DNA of 64,000 nt from positions 1-64,000 of the forward strand of contig DAIDAP010000004.1 of NCBI GenBank assembly GCA_027310565.1, given 5' to 3'. The stretch is from Chloroflexota bacterium. GTDB taxonomy: Bacteria; Chloroflexota; Limnocylindria; P2-11E. This document shows, in pieces, positions 20,052 through 28,020 of the stretch (position 1 is the stretch's first letter; the number at the start of each line of letters is the position of its first letter). The notes beneath the pieces are model-generated. The model made no database searches. It had not been told where the DNA came from and saw nothing but the letters and a program-made list of their open reading frames with translations. The translations under genes and the position numbers were made by a program.

Positions 20052-22163
20052 ATGAGCGTGTCGCTCAAGGAGGACCGGCTCGTCCTGATCACCGAGGAGG
20101 ATGGGAGCCTGCCGATCGGCACGACGAGCGCGCTCGGCCTCTACTACCACGACACGCAGTTCCTCTCCGGGTACTCGCTCATGGTGAACGGCGAGCGGCC
20201 GGTGCTGCTCTCGGCGAACACCGATCAGGACTACGTCGCGACGTTTCAGCTCATGCGCTCGGAGGGAGCGACGATCGGCACGGCGCGGCACGGGTCGGAC
20301 ACGCTCTCGATCCGCCGGACGCGGTTCCTCGCGGACGGGCTGCGCGAGCGCATCGGGGTGCTCAACGCCAACCCCCATCCGGCCAGGGTGACGATCGAGG
20401 TCCGGTTCGAGGCGTCGTTCCGCGACATGTTCGCGGTGCGCGGCTACCGCGGCGTCACGCCGGCGGCGCCCGCGGTCGCCGTCGAGCGCCGCGAGGACGG
20501 CATCGTGTTCGAGCTCCTCGGGCGGGACGGAGTGCGCCGCACGACCGAGATCGCCCAGCGGCCGGCGCCCGACGCGATCGACGGGACGACGTTCCGCCTC
20601 ACGCGTGACCTCGGTCCGCAGCAGGTGCTGACCATCGAGCTCGCGATGATCCCGCGCGAGGACGGCGAGGGCCAGGCGACGGTGCCCGGCCGCTTCGACG
20701 ACGCGCTCGACGCCCTCGACGCCCGCTACCGGCGCTTCCTGCGCTCGTGCGCGCGGTACACGACGAGCTCGGAGACCCTCGACGAGGGCCTCGTCCGGCG
20801 CAGCGCGCTCGACCTGCGCGCGCTCCTCGAGTTCCACGAGGGCGGGCCCTTCCCCACCGCGGGCATCCCCTGGTACGCGGCCCCGTTCGGGCGGGACGGC
20901 CTCATCTGCGCGTACGAGACGCTCGCGTGGAATCCCGACCTCGCGCGCGGCACGCTGCGGCTGCTCGCGCGCTACCAGGGGCAGAAGACGGACGAGCGCA
21001 CCGAGGAGGAGCCGGGGAAGATCTTCCACGAGCTGCGCCGCGGCGAGCTCGCGCGGCTGGGCGAGATCCCGCACCGGCCGTTCTACGGCAGCGTCGACGC
21101 GACGCCGCTCTTCGTGCTCGTGTTCGCCGAGACGATCAAGTGGACCGGCGACCGCACGCTGTGGCGCGAGCTGCTCCCCGCGGCCGAGCGCGCGCTCACC
21201 TGGTGCGACGGCGCCCACGGCGACCCCGACCGCGACGGCTACGTCGAGTACGGGCACCGCGACTCGGTGCTGCGGAGCCAGGGCTGGAAGGACTCCGCGC
21301 AGTCCCTCTCCGATCCCGACGGCGAGTGGTCGGAGCTCCCCGCCGCGCTCGTCGAGGTGCAGTCCTACGTCTACGCCGCGAAGCGGGGGCTCGCGGACCT
21401 CTACGCGGTCGATGGCGACGCCAAGCGCGCCGACCGCCTGCGCGGTGAGGCGCGCGAGCTGCGCGAGCGCTTCGAGCGCGACTTCTGGATGGAGGACCAG
21501 GGCTGCTACGCGCAGGCGCTCGACGGGCGCAAGCGGCAGGTGCCCGCGATCACGAGCAACGCGGGCCACGCGCTCTGGTGCGGCATCACCGGCGTCGACC
21601 GCGCCGCGCGCGTCGTGTCGCGCCTGGTGGCGGCGGACATGTACACGGGCTGGGGCATCCGCACGCTGTCGACGACGTACCCGACGTACAACCCGATGAG
21701 CTACCACAACGGGTCGGTCTGGCCGCACGACTCCGCGATCGTCGCGCACGGCATGGCCCGCTACGGGTTCCGCGACGAGGCCAACGAGGTGATCACGGGT
21801 CTGATGGAGGCCGGGAGGCGCTTCCCCGAGGCGCGCGTGCCGGAGCTCTTCTGCGGGTTCCAGCGCGATCTGCGATTCGCGTCGCGTCCCGCGGATTACC
21901 TCGTCTCGTGCATCCCGCAGGCGTGGTCGGCGGGCATGGTGTTCCTCTGCCTCCGCGCGATGCTCGGGCTCGAGCCGGACCTCGGGTCGCAGCGGCTGCT
22001 CGTCGATCCGCTGCTCCCGCGGTGGCTCGAGCACGTGGACGTCCGTGACCTGCGGCTGTTCGACGGGACGCTCACCTTCCGGGTCCGGCGCCGGCGCGGG
22101 GGCGATCGCGTCGTCGGCGCGCACGGTCGGCTCACCCGGGCGACGGCGGCCGCGTTCTCGTGA
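20052..22163 (+). CDS. Amylo-alpha-1,6-glucosidase-like (glycogen debranching) glycoside hydrolase
   Basis: 703 residues. Residues 1-210 form the beta-sandwich N-terminal domain of the bacterial debranching family (TSALGLYYHDTQFLSGY; GYRG; FRLTRDLGPQQ). Residues 240-690 form an (alpha/alpha)6 toroid with AGIPWYAAPFGRDGLICAYE, GQKTDERTEEEPGKIFHELR, SNAGHALWCGI, YNPMSYHNGSVWPHD and PELFCGF, which carry the conserved acidic residues. It likely hydrolyses alpha-glucosidic or related linkages. Although the family is usually annotated as glycogen debranching, no glycogen synthase or branching enzyme lies nearby, while two GpgS-like transferases do, so a glycosylglycerate or oligosaccharide substrate is also plausible. 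Confidence 0.85.
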   Translation: MSVSLKEDRLVLITEEDGSLPIGTTSALGLYYHDTQFLSGYSLMVNGERPVLLSANTDQDYVATFQLMRSEGATIGTARHGSDTLSIRRTRFLADGLRERIGVLNANPHPARVTIEVRFEASFRDMFAVRGYRGVTPAAPAVAVERREDGIVFELLGRDGVRRTTEIAQRPAPDAIDGTTFRLTRDLGPQQVLTIELAMIPREDGEGQATVPGRFDDALDALDARYRRFLRSCARYTTSSETLDEGLVRRSALDLRALLEFHEGGPFPTAGIPWYAAPFGRDGLICAYETLAWNPDLARGTLRLLARYQGQKTDERTEEEPGKIFHELRRGELARLGEIPHRPFYGSVDATPLFVLVFAETIKWTGDRTLWRELLPAAERALTWCDGAHGDPDRDGYVEYGHRDSVLRSQGWKDSAQSLSDPDGEWSELPAALVEVQSYVYAAKRGLADLYAVDGDAKRADRLRGEARELRERFERDFWMEDQGCYAQALDGRKRQVPAITSNAGHALWCGITGVDRAARVVSRLVAADMYTGWGIRTLSTTYPTYNPMSYHNGSVWPHDSAIVAHGMARYGFRDEANEVITGLMEAGRRFPEARVPELFCGFQRDLRFASRPADYLVSCIPQAWSAGMVFLCLRAMLGLEPDLGSQRLLVDPLLPRWLEHVDVRDLRLFDGTLTFRVRRRRGGDRVVGAHGRLTRATAAAFS

Positions 22164-23419
22164 CGCCGCGCGGCGCTCGCATCGTCTTCGTGCACTACAC
22201 GACCCCCGCGATCCTGGGCGGCGTCGAGCAGGTCATGGGCGCTCAGGCCGCGGCGCTGCGCGACCTCGGCGCTCGCGTCACCATCGTCGCCGGCCGCGGG
22301 CGCGCCGCTCCGCGCGGCGTGAGGCTCGCGCGGGTGCCCGAGGTCGACTCGCGTCACGCCGCGGTGCTGCGCGACTTCGACCGGCTCGCGCGCGGCGAGG
22401 TGACCGCCGAGCACCGCGCGCTCGTCGCGCGCCTCGTGCGCGCGCTCCGGCCGCACGTCGCGCGCGCGGACCGCGTCGTCGTGCACAACGTCCTCACGAT
22501 GCACCTGAACCTCGCGCTCGCCGAGGCGATCGCGCGCCTGGGCCGCGAGCATCGCGGGCGCGTCATCGCGTGGACCCACGACCTCGCGTGGCGCGATCCG
22601 CGGTACGCCGGCGAGCTGCATCCGGGAGCGCCGTGGGACGTGATCGCGAGGCCGCAGCCGGGGGTCCGCTACGTCGCGATCTCCGCCGAGCGGGCGCGGG
22701 AGCTCGCCCGGCTCCTCCGCGTCGCGCGCGCGTCGATCCCCGTCGTCCCGAACGGGATCGACGTCGCCGCGGCGCTCGGGATCTCGAACGCCGGCGCGCG
22801 CGTCGCCGAGCGGCTCGGCCTCTACGACGCCGACCCGCTGCTGCTGCTGCCGGCGCGGATCACGCGGCGCAAGCGCATCGAGGCCGCGATCGACGCGGTC
22901 GCGGCGCTGCGCGCCCGCGGCCGCACCGGCGCCACGCTCGTCGTGACCGGCCCGCCCGGCGCGCACAGCCGCACGAACGCCGCCTACCTGCGCGAGCTGC
23001 GCGCGCGCGCCGAGGGGACGGCCGGCGTGCACTTCCTCTACGCGCTCGGGATCCGGCCGAGCACGCGCGTGATGGCCGACCTGTACGCGCTGGCCGACGC
23101 GCTCCTGCTGCCGAGCGAGGCCGAGGGTTTCGGCATCCCCATGCTCGAGGCCGGTCTGCGGCGGCTGCCGATCGTGTGCAGCGACCTGCCGACGCTGCGC
23201 GCCGTCGCGGCCGACGCGGCGACGTACGTTCCCGTCGGCGCCGGCGGACCGCTCATCGCGCGCGCCGTGGAGCGTTCGCTCGGGCGGGCGATGCCGGCGC
23301 TCGCCAGGCGCGTGAAGGCGCACGCGTGGCCCCGCGTCGTGCGCGATCGGGTCGTCCCGGTCATCCTCGGCGGGGCGCGCGCGCGTGGGGCGAAGGTCAG
23401 AGCCGGTCGGGGCCGATGA
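22160..23419 (+). CDS. GT4-family glycosyltransferase
   Basis: 419 residues with a GT-B fold. The N-terminal acceptor domain has VHYTTPAILGGVEQVMGAQA; the C-terminal donor domain has PARITRRKRIEAAIDA, the E-x7-E-like loop LPSEAEGFGIPMLEAG and TYVPVG. This is the mannosyl/glucosyltransferase pattern of family GT4. The start overlaps the glycosidase stop by 4 bp (GTGA), so the two are coupled. Adjacent to glycerate-glycoside synthases, it could add a second sugar, for example mannose on glucosylglycerate (inference). Its 3' end overlaps the convergent toxin gene by 23 bp. Confidence 0.9.
   Translation: MTPRGARIVFVHYTTPAILGGVEQVMGAQAAALRDLGARVTIVAGRGRAAPRGVRLARVPEVDSRHAAVLRDFDRLARGEVTAEHRALVARLVRALRPHVARADRVVVHNVLTMHLNLALAEAIARLGREHRGRVIAWTHDLAWRDPRYAGELHPGAPWDVIARPQPGVRYVAISAERARELARLLRVARASIPVVPNGIDVAAALGISNAGARVAERLGLYDADPLLLLPARITRRKRIEAAIDAVAALRARGRTGATLVVTGPPGAHSRTNAAYLRELRARAEGTAGVHFLYALGIRPSTRVMADLYALADALLLPSEAEGFGIPMLEAGLRRLPIVCSDLPTLRAVAADAATYVPVGAGGPLIARAVERSLGRAMPALARRVKAHAWPRVVRDRVVPVILGGARARGAKVRAGRGR
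23336..23373 (+). repeat. Direct repeat flanking the toxin-antitoxin pair, copy 1
   Basis: A 38-bp stretch in the 3' part of the GT4 gene matches 24160-24197 at 34 of 38 positions. The toxin-antitoxin pair lies between the two copies. Confidence 0.75.
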
Positions 23420-23795
23420 CGAAGCCGAGCCGCCCGGTCGCGCGCACGAGGCGCGCGTCCAGCGTGAGGAGGCGCGACCGCAGCAGGCGCGCGAGCGCGA
23501 CGTACTCGGCGTCGTAGGTCTTCGCCAGGCCGAGCTCGTCCGCGACGCGCCAGGCCTCACGCCCGAGGGCGGCCGGGGAGCGCGGCACCACCGGCATGAC
23601 GCTGAGCCGCTCCAGCGCTCGCCGGCCCAGCTCCCCCGAGATCACGCCTCGCCAGACCTGCTCGTGCAGGGAGGAACGGACCTCCGACCACAGGAGCGGC
23701 GGCGCGACGAGCCGCTCGCGGCGAAGCGGCCCCGGGAGACCGACCTCCTCGAGGCAGGCACGGTGGATGACGCTCGCGTCGACGACGAGCGTCAG
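23397..23795 (-). CDS. VapC-like PIN-domain toxin, apparent CTG start
   Basis: 132 residues if started at CTG 23795. The PIN-domain acidic residues are in place: Asp6 (LVVDASV), Glu38 (LLWSEV), Asp95 (TYDAEYVALA) and Asp113 (LLTLDARL), forming the Mg-dependent ribonuclease site of VapC toxins. The VVDASV start strand requires translation to begin around 23795, where the only candidate is CTG overlapping the antitoxin's stop as CTGA. An ATC or ATG further downstream would delete the first catalytic Asp. Antitoxin-first order with overlap is the standard toxin-antitoxin layout. Confidence 0.85.
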   Translation of the reverse strand: MTLVVDASVIHRACLEEVGLPGPLRRERLVAPPLLWSEVRSSLHEQVWRGVISGELGRRALERLSVMPVVPRSPAALGREAWRVADELGLAKTYDAEYVALARLLRSRLLTLDARLVRATGRLGFVIGPDRL

Positions 23796-24049
23796 TGCGC
23801 CGCCCGCGACCGTCGCACCGCTTCGACGGCGTTCGGCATCGACTCACCGGTCAGCGTCCGGCCCCACCCCCACGACCGCGGTATCGGGAGCACCTCGAAC
23901 TGCACTGCCTGGACGGTGGCGAGATCCGCCTCATCGATGAAGTGCTGGTGGCCGATCGTCCTGGCACGGATCTTCCCGGTCCGGATCCACCGGCGGACAG
24001 TCTCCGGGTCTCTTCGCACGCGCCTCGCCGCCTCGGGGACCGTGAGCAT
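23792..24049 (-). CDS. Antitoxin with excisionase-type helix-turn-helix
   Basis: 85 residues. The N-terminal MLTVPEAARRVRRDPETVRRWI and GKIRARTIGHQHFIDEADLA match the excisionase/MerR-like HTH_17 fold used by one class of VapB-type antitoxins. The C-terminal half (QFEVLPIPRSWGWG onward) is the probable toxin-neutralising tail. It overlaps the PIN toxin gene by 4 bp. Such antitoxins usually repress their own promoter; the region upstream (24050-24200) holds no gene. Confidence 0.82.
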   Translation of the reverse strand: MLTVPEAARRVRRDPETVRRWIRTGKIRARTIGHQHFIDEADLATVQAVQFEVLPIPRSWGWGRTLTGESMPNAVEAVRRSRAAH

Positions 24050-24159
24050 AGTCGCATGCTACGACATCGTTCCCACCGGTCCGGCCGGCGGCACACCGGC
24101 ATCGGCCGGGCCGGGCCGACGCGGCGGGAAGGGGGCTCGGCGCGCGGCACCGGCCTCGG

Positions 24160-24197
24160 GTCGTGCGCGACGGGGTCGTCCCGGTCATCCTTGACGG
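24160..24197 (+). repeat. Direct repeat flanking the toxin-antitoxin pair, copy 2
   Basis: It repeats the GT4 3' coding segment at 23336-23373 with 4 mismatches, outside any reading frame. It lies directly before the start of the UspA-GpgS gene. Confidence 0.75.
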
Positions 24198-24200
24198 GAC

Positions 24201-25994
24201 GTGAAGGTCCTGGTCGTGGTGCTGGACCCCGAGCGCGAGGGCGGGCTCGTGCGTCTCGCCGCCGGCCTCGCGCGCGGCGACGAGCTCGTGCTCGTGTCCG
24301 TCATCGAGGTGCCCGAGGGCGAGACGCTCACCACGGCCCAGCCCGAGGCGCGCCGGCGGCGGCGCGCCCTCGATCAGCTCACGCCGGCGGGCGCGCACGC
24401 GCGGACGCATGTGACCGTGGGCCGGCACGGCTGGGGGGCCGTGGCCGAGCTGGTCGCGCGCGAGCGGCCCGACCTGCTCGTCGTCGGGTGGCGCCGTCCG
24501 GGCTGGGACCTCCTCGGCACGACGGTGGAGCAGGTGTTGCGCGCACCGCCCTGCGACATCGCGATCGTGAAGGGCGGGTTCGGGCGCGTGCGCCGCATCC
24601 TCGTGCCGGTGCGCGGCGGCCGGTACGCCGACCTCGCCGCGCGCGTCGCGAGCGGGTGGGCGCGCGCGCAGGACGGGAGCGTGACGCTCCTGCACGTGCG
24701 CGCCGCCGGCGCGCGCCGCGGCCCGACGCTCTACCAGCTCCTCGGCGAGCGCGCCCTGGACGAGCGCGTCGAGCGCCTCGTCACGCGCACCGGCGATCCG
24801 GCGCGCGTCATCGGGGAGGAGCTCGCGGAGCACGAGGGCATCGTCTTCGGCGCGACCGGACGCGAGAACGCGAAGGACCCGCTCGGCCCCGTCGGGCAGG
24901 CGATCGTCGGCGCGGCGCGCAGCGCGATCATCGTCCGGACCGCCGTGCCGGTGTCGGCGAGCACGGCGTTCGCCGCGACGCCGCTCCCGCTCGACCGCGC
25001 CGAGCGCAGCCGCGCGATCAGCGAGCTCGTCGACGCCTGGTTCGTACGCAACACGTTCGCCTCGAGCGAGTTCGCCGACCTCGGCCGCCTCGTCGACGCG
25101 AAGCAGCGTCAGGGCGTGCGCGTGTCGGTGGCTCTCCCGACCCTCGACGAGGAGGCGACGATCCGCAAGGTCATCAACGCGGTGCGCCAGCGGCTGGTGC
25201 TGCGATTCCCTCTCGTGGACGAGCTCGTGCTCGTCGATTCGCGCTCGAGTGACGCGACGCGCGACATCGCGCGCGCCGAGGGGATCCCCGTCTGGGTCCA
25301 CGACGAGATCCTTCCGGAATGCGGCACGCACCGCGGCAAGGGCGAGGCGATGTGGAAGAGCCTGCACGTGACGACCGGCGACATCGTCGTGTGGATCGAC
25401 ACCGACGTCTCCAACACCCACCCGAAGTTCGTGTACGGCGTCCTCGGGCCGCTGCTGCTGCGGCCGGAGATCCACTTCGTGAAGGCCTTCTACCAGCGGC
25501 CGATCCGCGTGGACGGCGAGCTCCAGGCGAGCGGCGGCGGCCGCGTCACCGAGCTGTCGGCGCGGCCGATCCTCAACCTGTTCTTCCCCGAGCTCTCCGG
25601 CCTGGTGCAGCCGCTCGCGGGCGAGCAGGGCGGCCGCCGGACGCTCCTCGAGCAGCTCCCGTTCTTCACCGGGTACGGCGTCGAGACGGGGCTGCTCATC
25701 GACACGCTGCAGCGCGCCGGCCTCGACGCCATCGCGCAGGTGGACATGAAGCAGCGCGTCCATCGCAACCAGAGCCTGCTGTCGCTCTCGAAGATGTCGT
25801 TCGAGATCCTGCAGGTGGCGCTCCGCCGCGTGGGTGAGTCGCACGGAGAGCGCTTCGTCGAGGAGGCGAACTCGACCCTCAAGCTCGTCACGCCCCAGGG
25901 CGGCCGTCTGCACCTCGAGGTCTACGACATCGGGGTCACCGAGCGGCCGCCGATCGCGTCGGTCCCGGCGTACCTGGCGGCGCATCCGCGATGA
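24201..25994 (+). CDS. UspA-UspA-glucosyl-3-phosphoglycerate synthase fusion
   Basis: 597 residues. Residues 1-125 and about 133-250 are two universal-stress-protein-like domains (LLVVGWRRPGWDLLGTTVEQ; VFGATGRENAKDPLGPVGQA). Residues 275-597 are a complete GpgS-like GT81 enzyme: SVALPTLDEEATIRKVI, VDSRSSDATRDIA, HRGKGEAMWKSL, metal motif D-T-D in WIDTDVSN near residue 400, and FFTGYGVETGLLID with VHRNQSLLSLSKM. GpgS transfers glucose from a nucleotide sugar to 3-phosphoglycerate, the first step to glucosylglycerate, an osmolyte and nitrogen-limitation solute. The Usp part may sense ATP or stress (inference). GTG start; the next gene overlaps by 4 bp. Confidence 0.9.
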   Translation: MKVLVVVLDPEREGGLVRLAAGLARGDELVLVSVIEVPEGETLTTAQPEARRRRRALDQLTPAGAHARTHVTVGRHGWGAVAELVARERPDLLVVGWRRPGWDLLGTTVEQVLRAPPCDIAIVKGGFGRVRRILVPVRGGRYADLAARVASGWARAQDGSVTLLHVRAAGARRGPTLYQLLGERALDERVERLVTRTGDPARVIGEELAEHEGIVFGATGRENAKDPLGPVGQAIVGAARSAIIVRTAVPVSASTAFAATPLPLDRAERSRAISELVDAWFVRNTFASSEFADLGRLVDAKQRQGVRVSVALPTLDEEATIRKVINAVRQRLVLRFPLVDELVLVDSRSSDATRDIARAEGIPVWVHDEILPECGTHRGKGEAMWKSLHVTTGDIVVWIDTDVSNTHPKFVYGVLGPLLLRPEIHFVKAFYQRPIRVDGELQASGGGRVTELSARPILNLFFPELSGLVQPLAGEQGGRRTLLEQLPFFTGYGVETGLLIDTLQRAGLDAIAQVDMKQRVHRNQSLLSLSKMSFEILQVALRRVGESHGERFVEEANSTLKLVTPQGGRLHLEVYDIGVTERPPIASVPAYLAAHPR

Positions 25995-26836
25995 GGGTCC
26001 TCCGCAGCGCCATCGACGTGCGCGCATGGCGAGCGCACGCGCGTCGCGTGGGTCTCGTGCCGACGATGGGCGCGCTGCACGCCGGGCACGCCTCGCTGGT
26101 CGACCGGGCCGTGGCGGAGTGCGACGCCGCGCTCGCGAGCATCTTCGTGAACCCGGCGCAGTTCGCGCCGCACGAGGACTTCGCCTCGTACCCGCGCCGT
26201 GAGGCCGACGACCTCGCGCTGCTCGAGGCGCACGGGTGCGCCGCGGCGTTCGTGCCGGCGGTCGAGGAGATGTACCCGCCGGGCGACGCGACGCGCGTGC
26301 ACCCCGGCCCCGTCGCGGAGCCGCTCGAAGGCGCCGCGCGGCCGGGCCACTTCGTCGGCGTCGCGACCGTGGTGACGAAGCTCTTCGCGATCGCGACGCC
26401 CGACGTCGCGTTCTTCGGCCAGAAGGACTTCCAGCAGCTGCGCGTGCTGCAGACGATCGCGCGCGACCTCCGGATCGGTGTGCGTGTCGTGGGCTGCCCG
26501 ACCGTGCGCGACCCGGACGGCCTCGCGCTGTCGTCACGCAATGCCTACCTCTCGGCGGACGAGCGGACCGGCGCCCTCGCGCTGTCGCGCGGACTGTTCC
26601 GCGCGCGCGATCGGTGGGCCGCGGGCGAGCGCGATCCCGAGCGCCTCCGCGCCGCCGTGCGCGCCGAGATCGCGCCGCCGGCCGCCCTCGAGTACGTCTC
26701 GGCGGCCGACCCCGTCACGCTGCGCGAGCTCGACGCGCCGTCGGCGCGCGCCGTCGTCTCGCTCGCGGCGCGCGTCGGGAGCACGCGGCTCATCGACAAC
26801 GTGCTGCTCGGCATGGGCGTGAGCGAGCTCACATGA
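25991..26836 (+). CDS. panC: Pantothenate synthetase
   Basis: 281 residues. It condenses pantoate with beta-alanine using ATP. The nucleotidylyltransferase HxGH motif is present as GALHAGH with PTMGALHAGH ahead of it; FVNPAQF, GQKDFQQL and LALSSRNAYL are family signatures. ATG overlaps the GpgS stop (ATGA) and the stop overlaps the MFS gene, so it lies in a transcription unit with stress-solute genes. panB and panE lie 1.2-3 kb away on the other strand. Confidence 0.97.
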   Translation: MRVLRSAIDVRAWRAHARRVGLVPTMGALHAGHASLVDRAVAECDAALASIFVNPAQFAPHEDFASYPRREADDLALLEAHGCAAAFVPAVEEMYPPGDATRVHPGPVAEPLEGAARPGHFVGVATVVTKLFAIATPDVAFFGQKDFQQLRVLQTIARDLRIGVRVVGCPTVRDPDGLALSSRNAYLSADERTGALALSRGLFRARDRWAAGERDPERLRAAVRAEIAPPAALEYVSAADPVTLRELDAPSARAVVSLAARVGSTRLIDNVLLGMGVSELT

Positions 26837-28017
26837 ACCGGCGCAGCCTCCTCACCGGGCTCTCGCTCGCGCATTTCGCGCAGCACGTGACGAACAGCCT
26901 GCTGTCGGCGCTGCTCCCCTTCATCCGCGACGCGTTCGTCCTGTCCAACACGCAGGCCGGCTTCGCGGTCACCGCGTACACCGTCGCCTCGGGCGTCACG
27001 AACGCGCCCCTCGGTCTCCTCGCCGACCGCGTCGGCGCGCGGCGCGTCATCGTCGGCGGGCTCGTCCTCGTGGGGCTCTCGAGCGCGGCGATCGGGCTCG
27101 CGCCGTCGTACTGGTGGCTCCTCGCCGCCCTCGTGGTCATGGGGATCGCGAGCGGCACGTACCACGCGCCGGCGTCCGCGCTCATCGCCGAGACGTTCCC
27201 GTTCGCGCGGCGCGGCGTGGCGCTCGGGGCGCACACGACCTTCGGCCACCTCGCGTTCTTCGCGGCGCCGCTGGCCGCGGGCATCCTCGCGCTGACGGGA
27301 TCGTGGCGCGTCCCGTACGTCACGTTCGCCGTGGCCCCGCTCGCGTGCGCCCTGCTGCTCATGCGCATCGCGCCGCCGGGCGTGCGCGCGGCCGAGCGGC
27401 ACGCGTGGCTCGCGACGTTCACCGACATCGGCCGCGTCGCGCGCTCGGTCGGCTCGCTCGTGAGCATCTCGATCGTCGCGCAGGTGCTGCTCTCGAGCGC
27501 CCTCGCGTTCCTCACGCTCTACCTGGTGGACGCGCGCGGCGTCGCGCCCGCGGTGGCCGCGGCGCTCTTCGGCGTGCCGCAGCTCGCGGGGATCGTCGCG
27601 GCGCCGCTGTCGGGGATCCTGTCCGACCGCTTCGGGCGCCCCGCGGTGCTGCTCGGCGCGCTCGTCCTGAGCGGGCCCGCGGCCTGGCTGCTGCTGGCGC
27701 TGCCGATCGAGCTCGCGGTCGTGCCGCTCCTGCTCGTCGGCGCGTCCATGTCGTTCCGCGCGACGGCGACGGAGGTGCTCATCATCGACACGACCCCGCC
27801 GACGCGGCGCTCGACGGTGCTGGGCTCGTACTACCTGGTGAACCAGCCCGTCGGCGGCATCGCGGCGCCGGTCTTCGGCGCCGTCGCCGACGCCGCGGGG
27901 ATCGACGCGGCGTTCGCGTGGCTGGTCGTCGGGTTCCTCGCGCTGTCGCTCGTCGCGCTGGTCGCGGCGGCGCTGGGTGGCGCCCGGCGGAGAACGCAGG
28001 CGATCCCGGTGGACTGA
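26833..28017 (+). CDS. MFS transporter
   Basis: 394 residues, 12 hydrophobic segments. The loop 2-3 MFS motif GLLADRVGARRVIVGG and its repeat LSDRFGRPAVLLG in the second half are clear. No family-specific signature identifies the substrate. It is coupled to panC by an ATGA overlap and ends 3 bp from convergent panE, so transport of pantothenate, a precursor or a related acid is conceivable but unproven. Confidence 0.85.
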   Translation: MNRRSLLTGLSLAHFAQHVTNSLLSALLPFIRDAFVLSNTQAGFAVTAYTVASGVTNAPLGLLADRVGARRVIVGGLVLVGLSSAAIGLAPSYWWLLAALVVMGIASGTYHAPASALIAETFPFARRGVALGAHTTFGHLAFFAAPLAAGILALTGSWRVPYVTFAVAPLACALLLMRIAPPGVRAAERHAWLATFTDIGRVARSVGSLVSISIVAQVLLSSALAFLTLYLVDARGVAPAVAAALFGVPQLAGIVAAPLSGILSDRFGRPAVLLGALVLSGPAAWLLLALPIELAVVPLLLVGASMSFRATATEVLIIDTTPPTRRSTVLGSYYLVNQPVGGIAAPVFGAVADAAGIDAAFAWLVVGFLALSLVALVAAALGGARRRTQAIPVD

Positions 28018-28020
28018 AGG

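Noticed and set aside
24201-24950. Separate UspA gene ahead of gpgS
   Set aside because: The frame is continuous into GpgS without a stop and no second start with a ribosome site was found at the junction.
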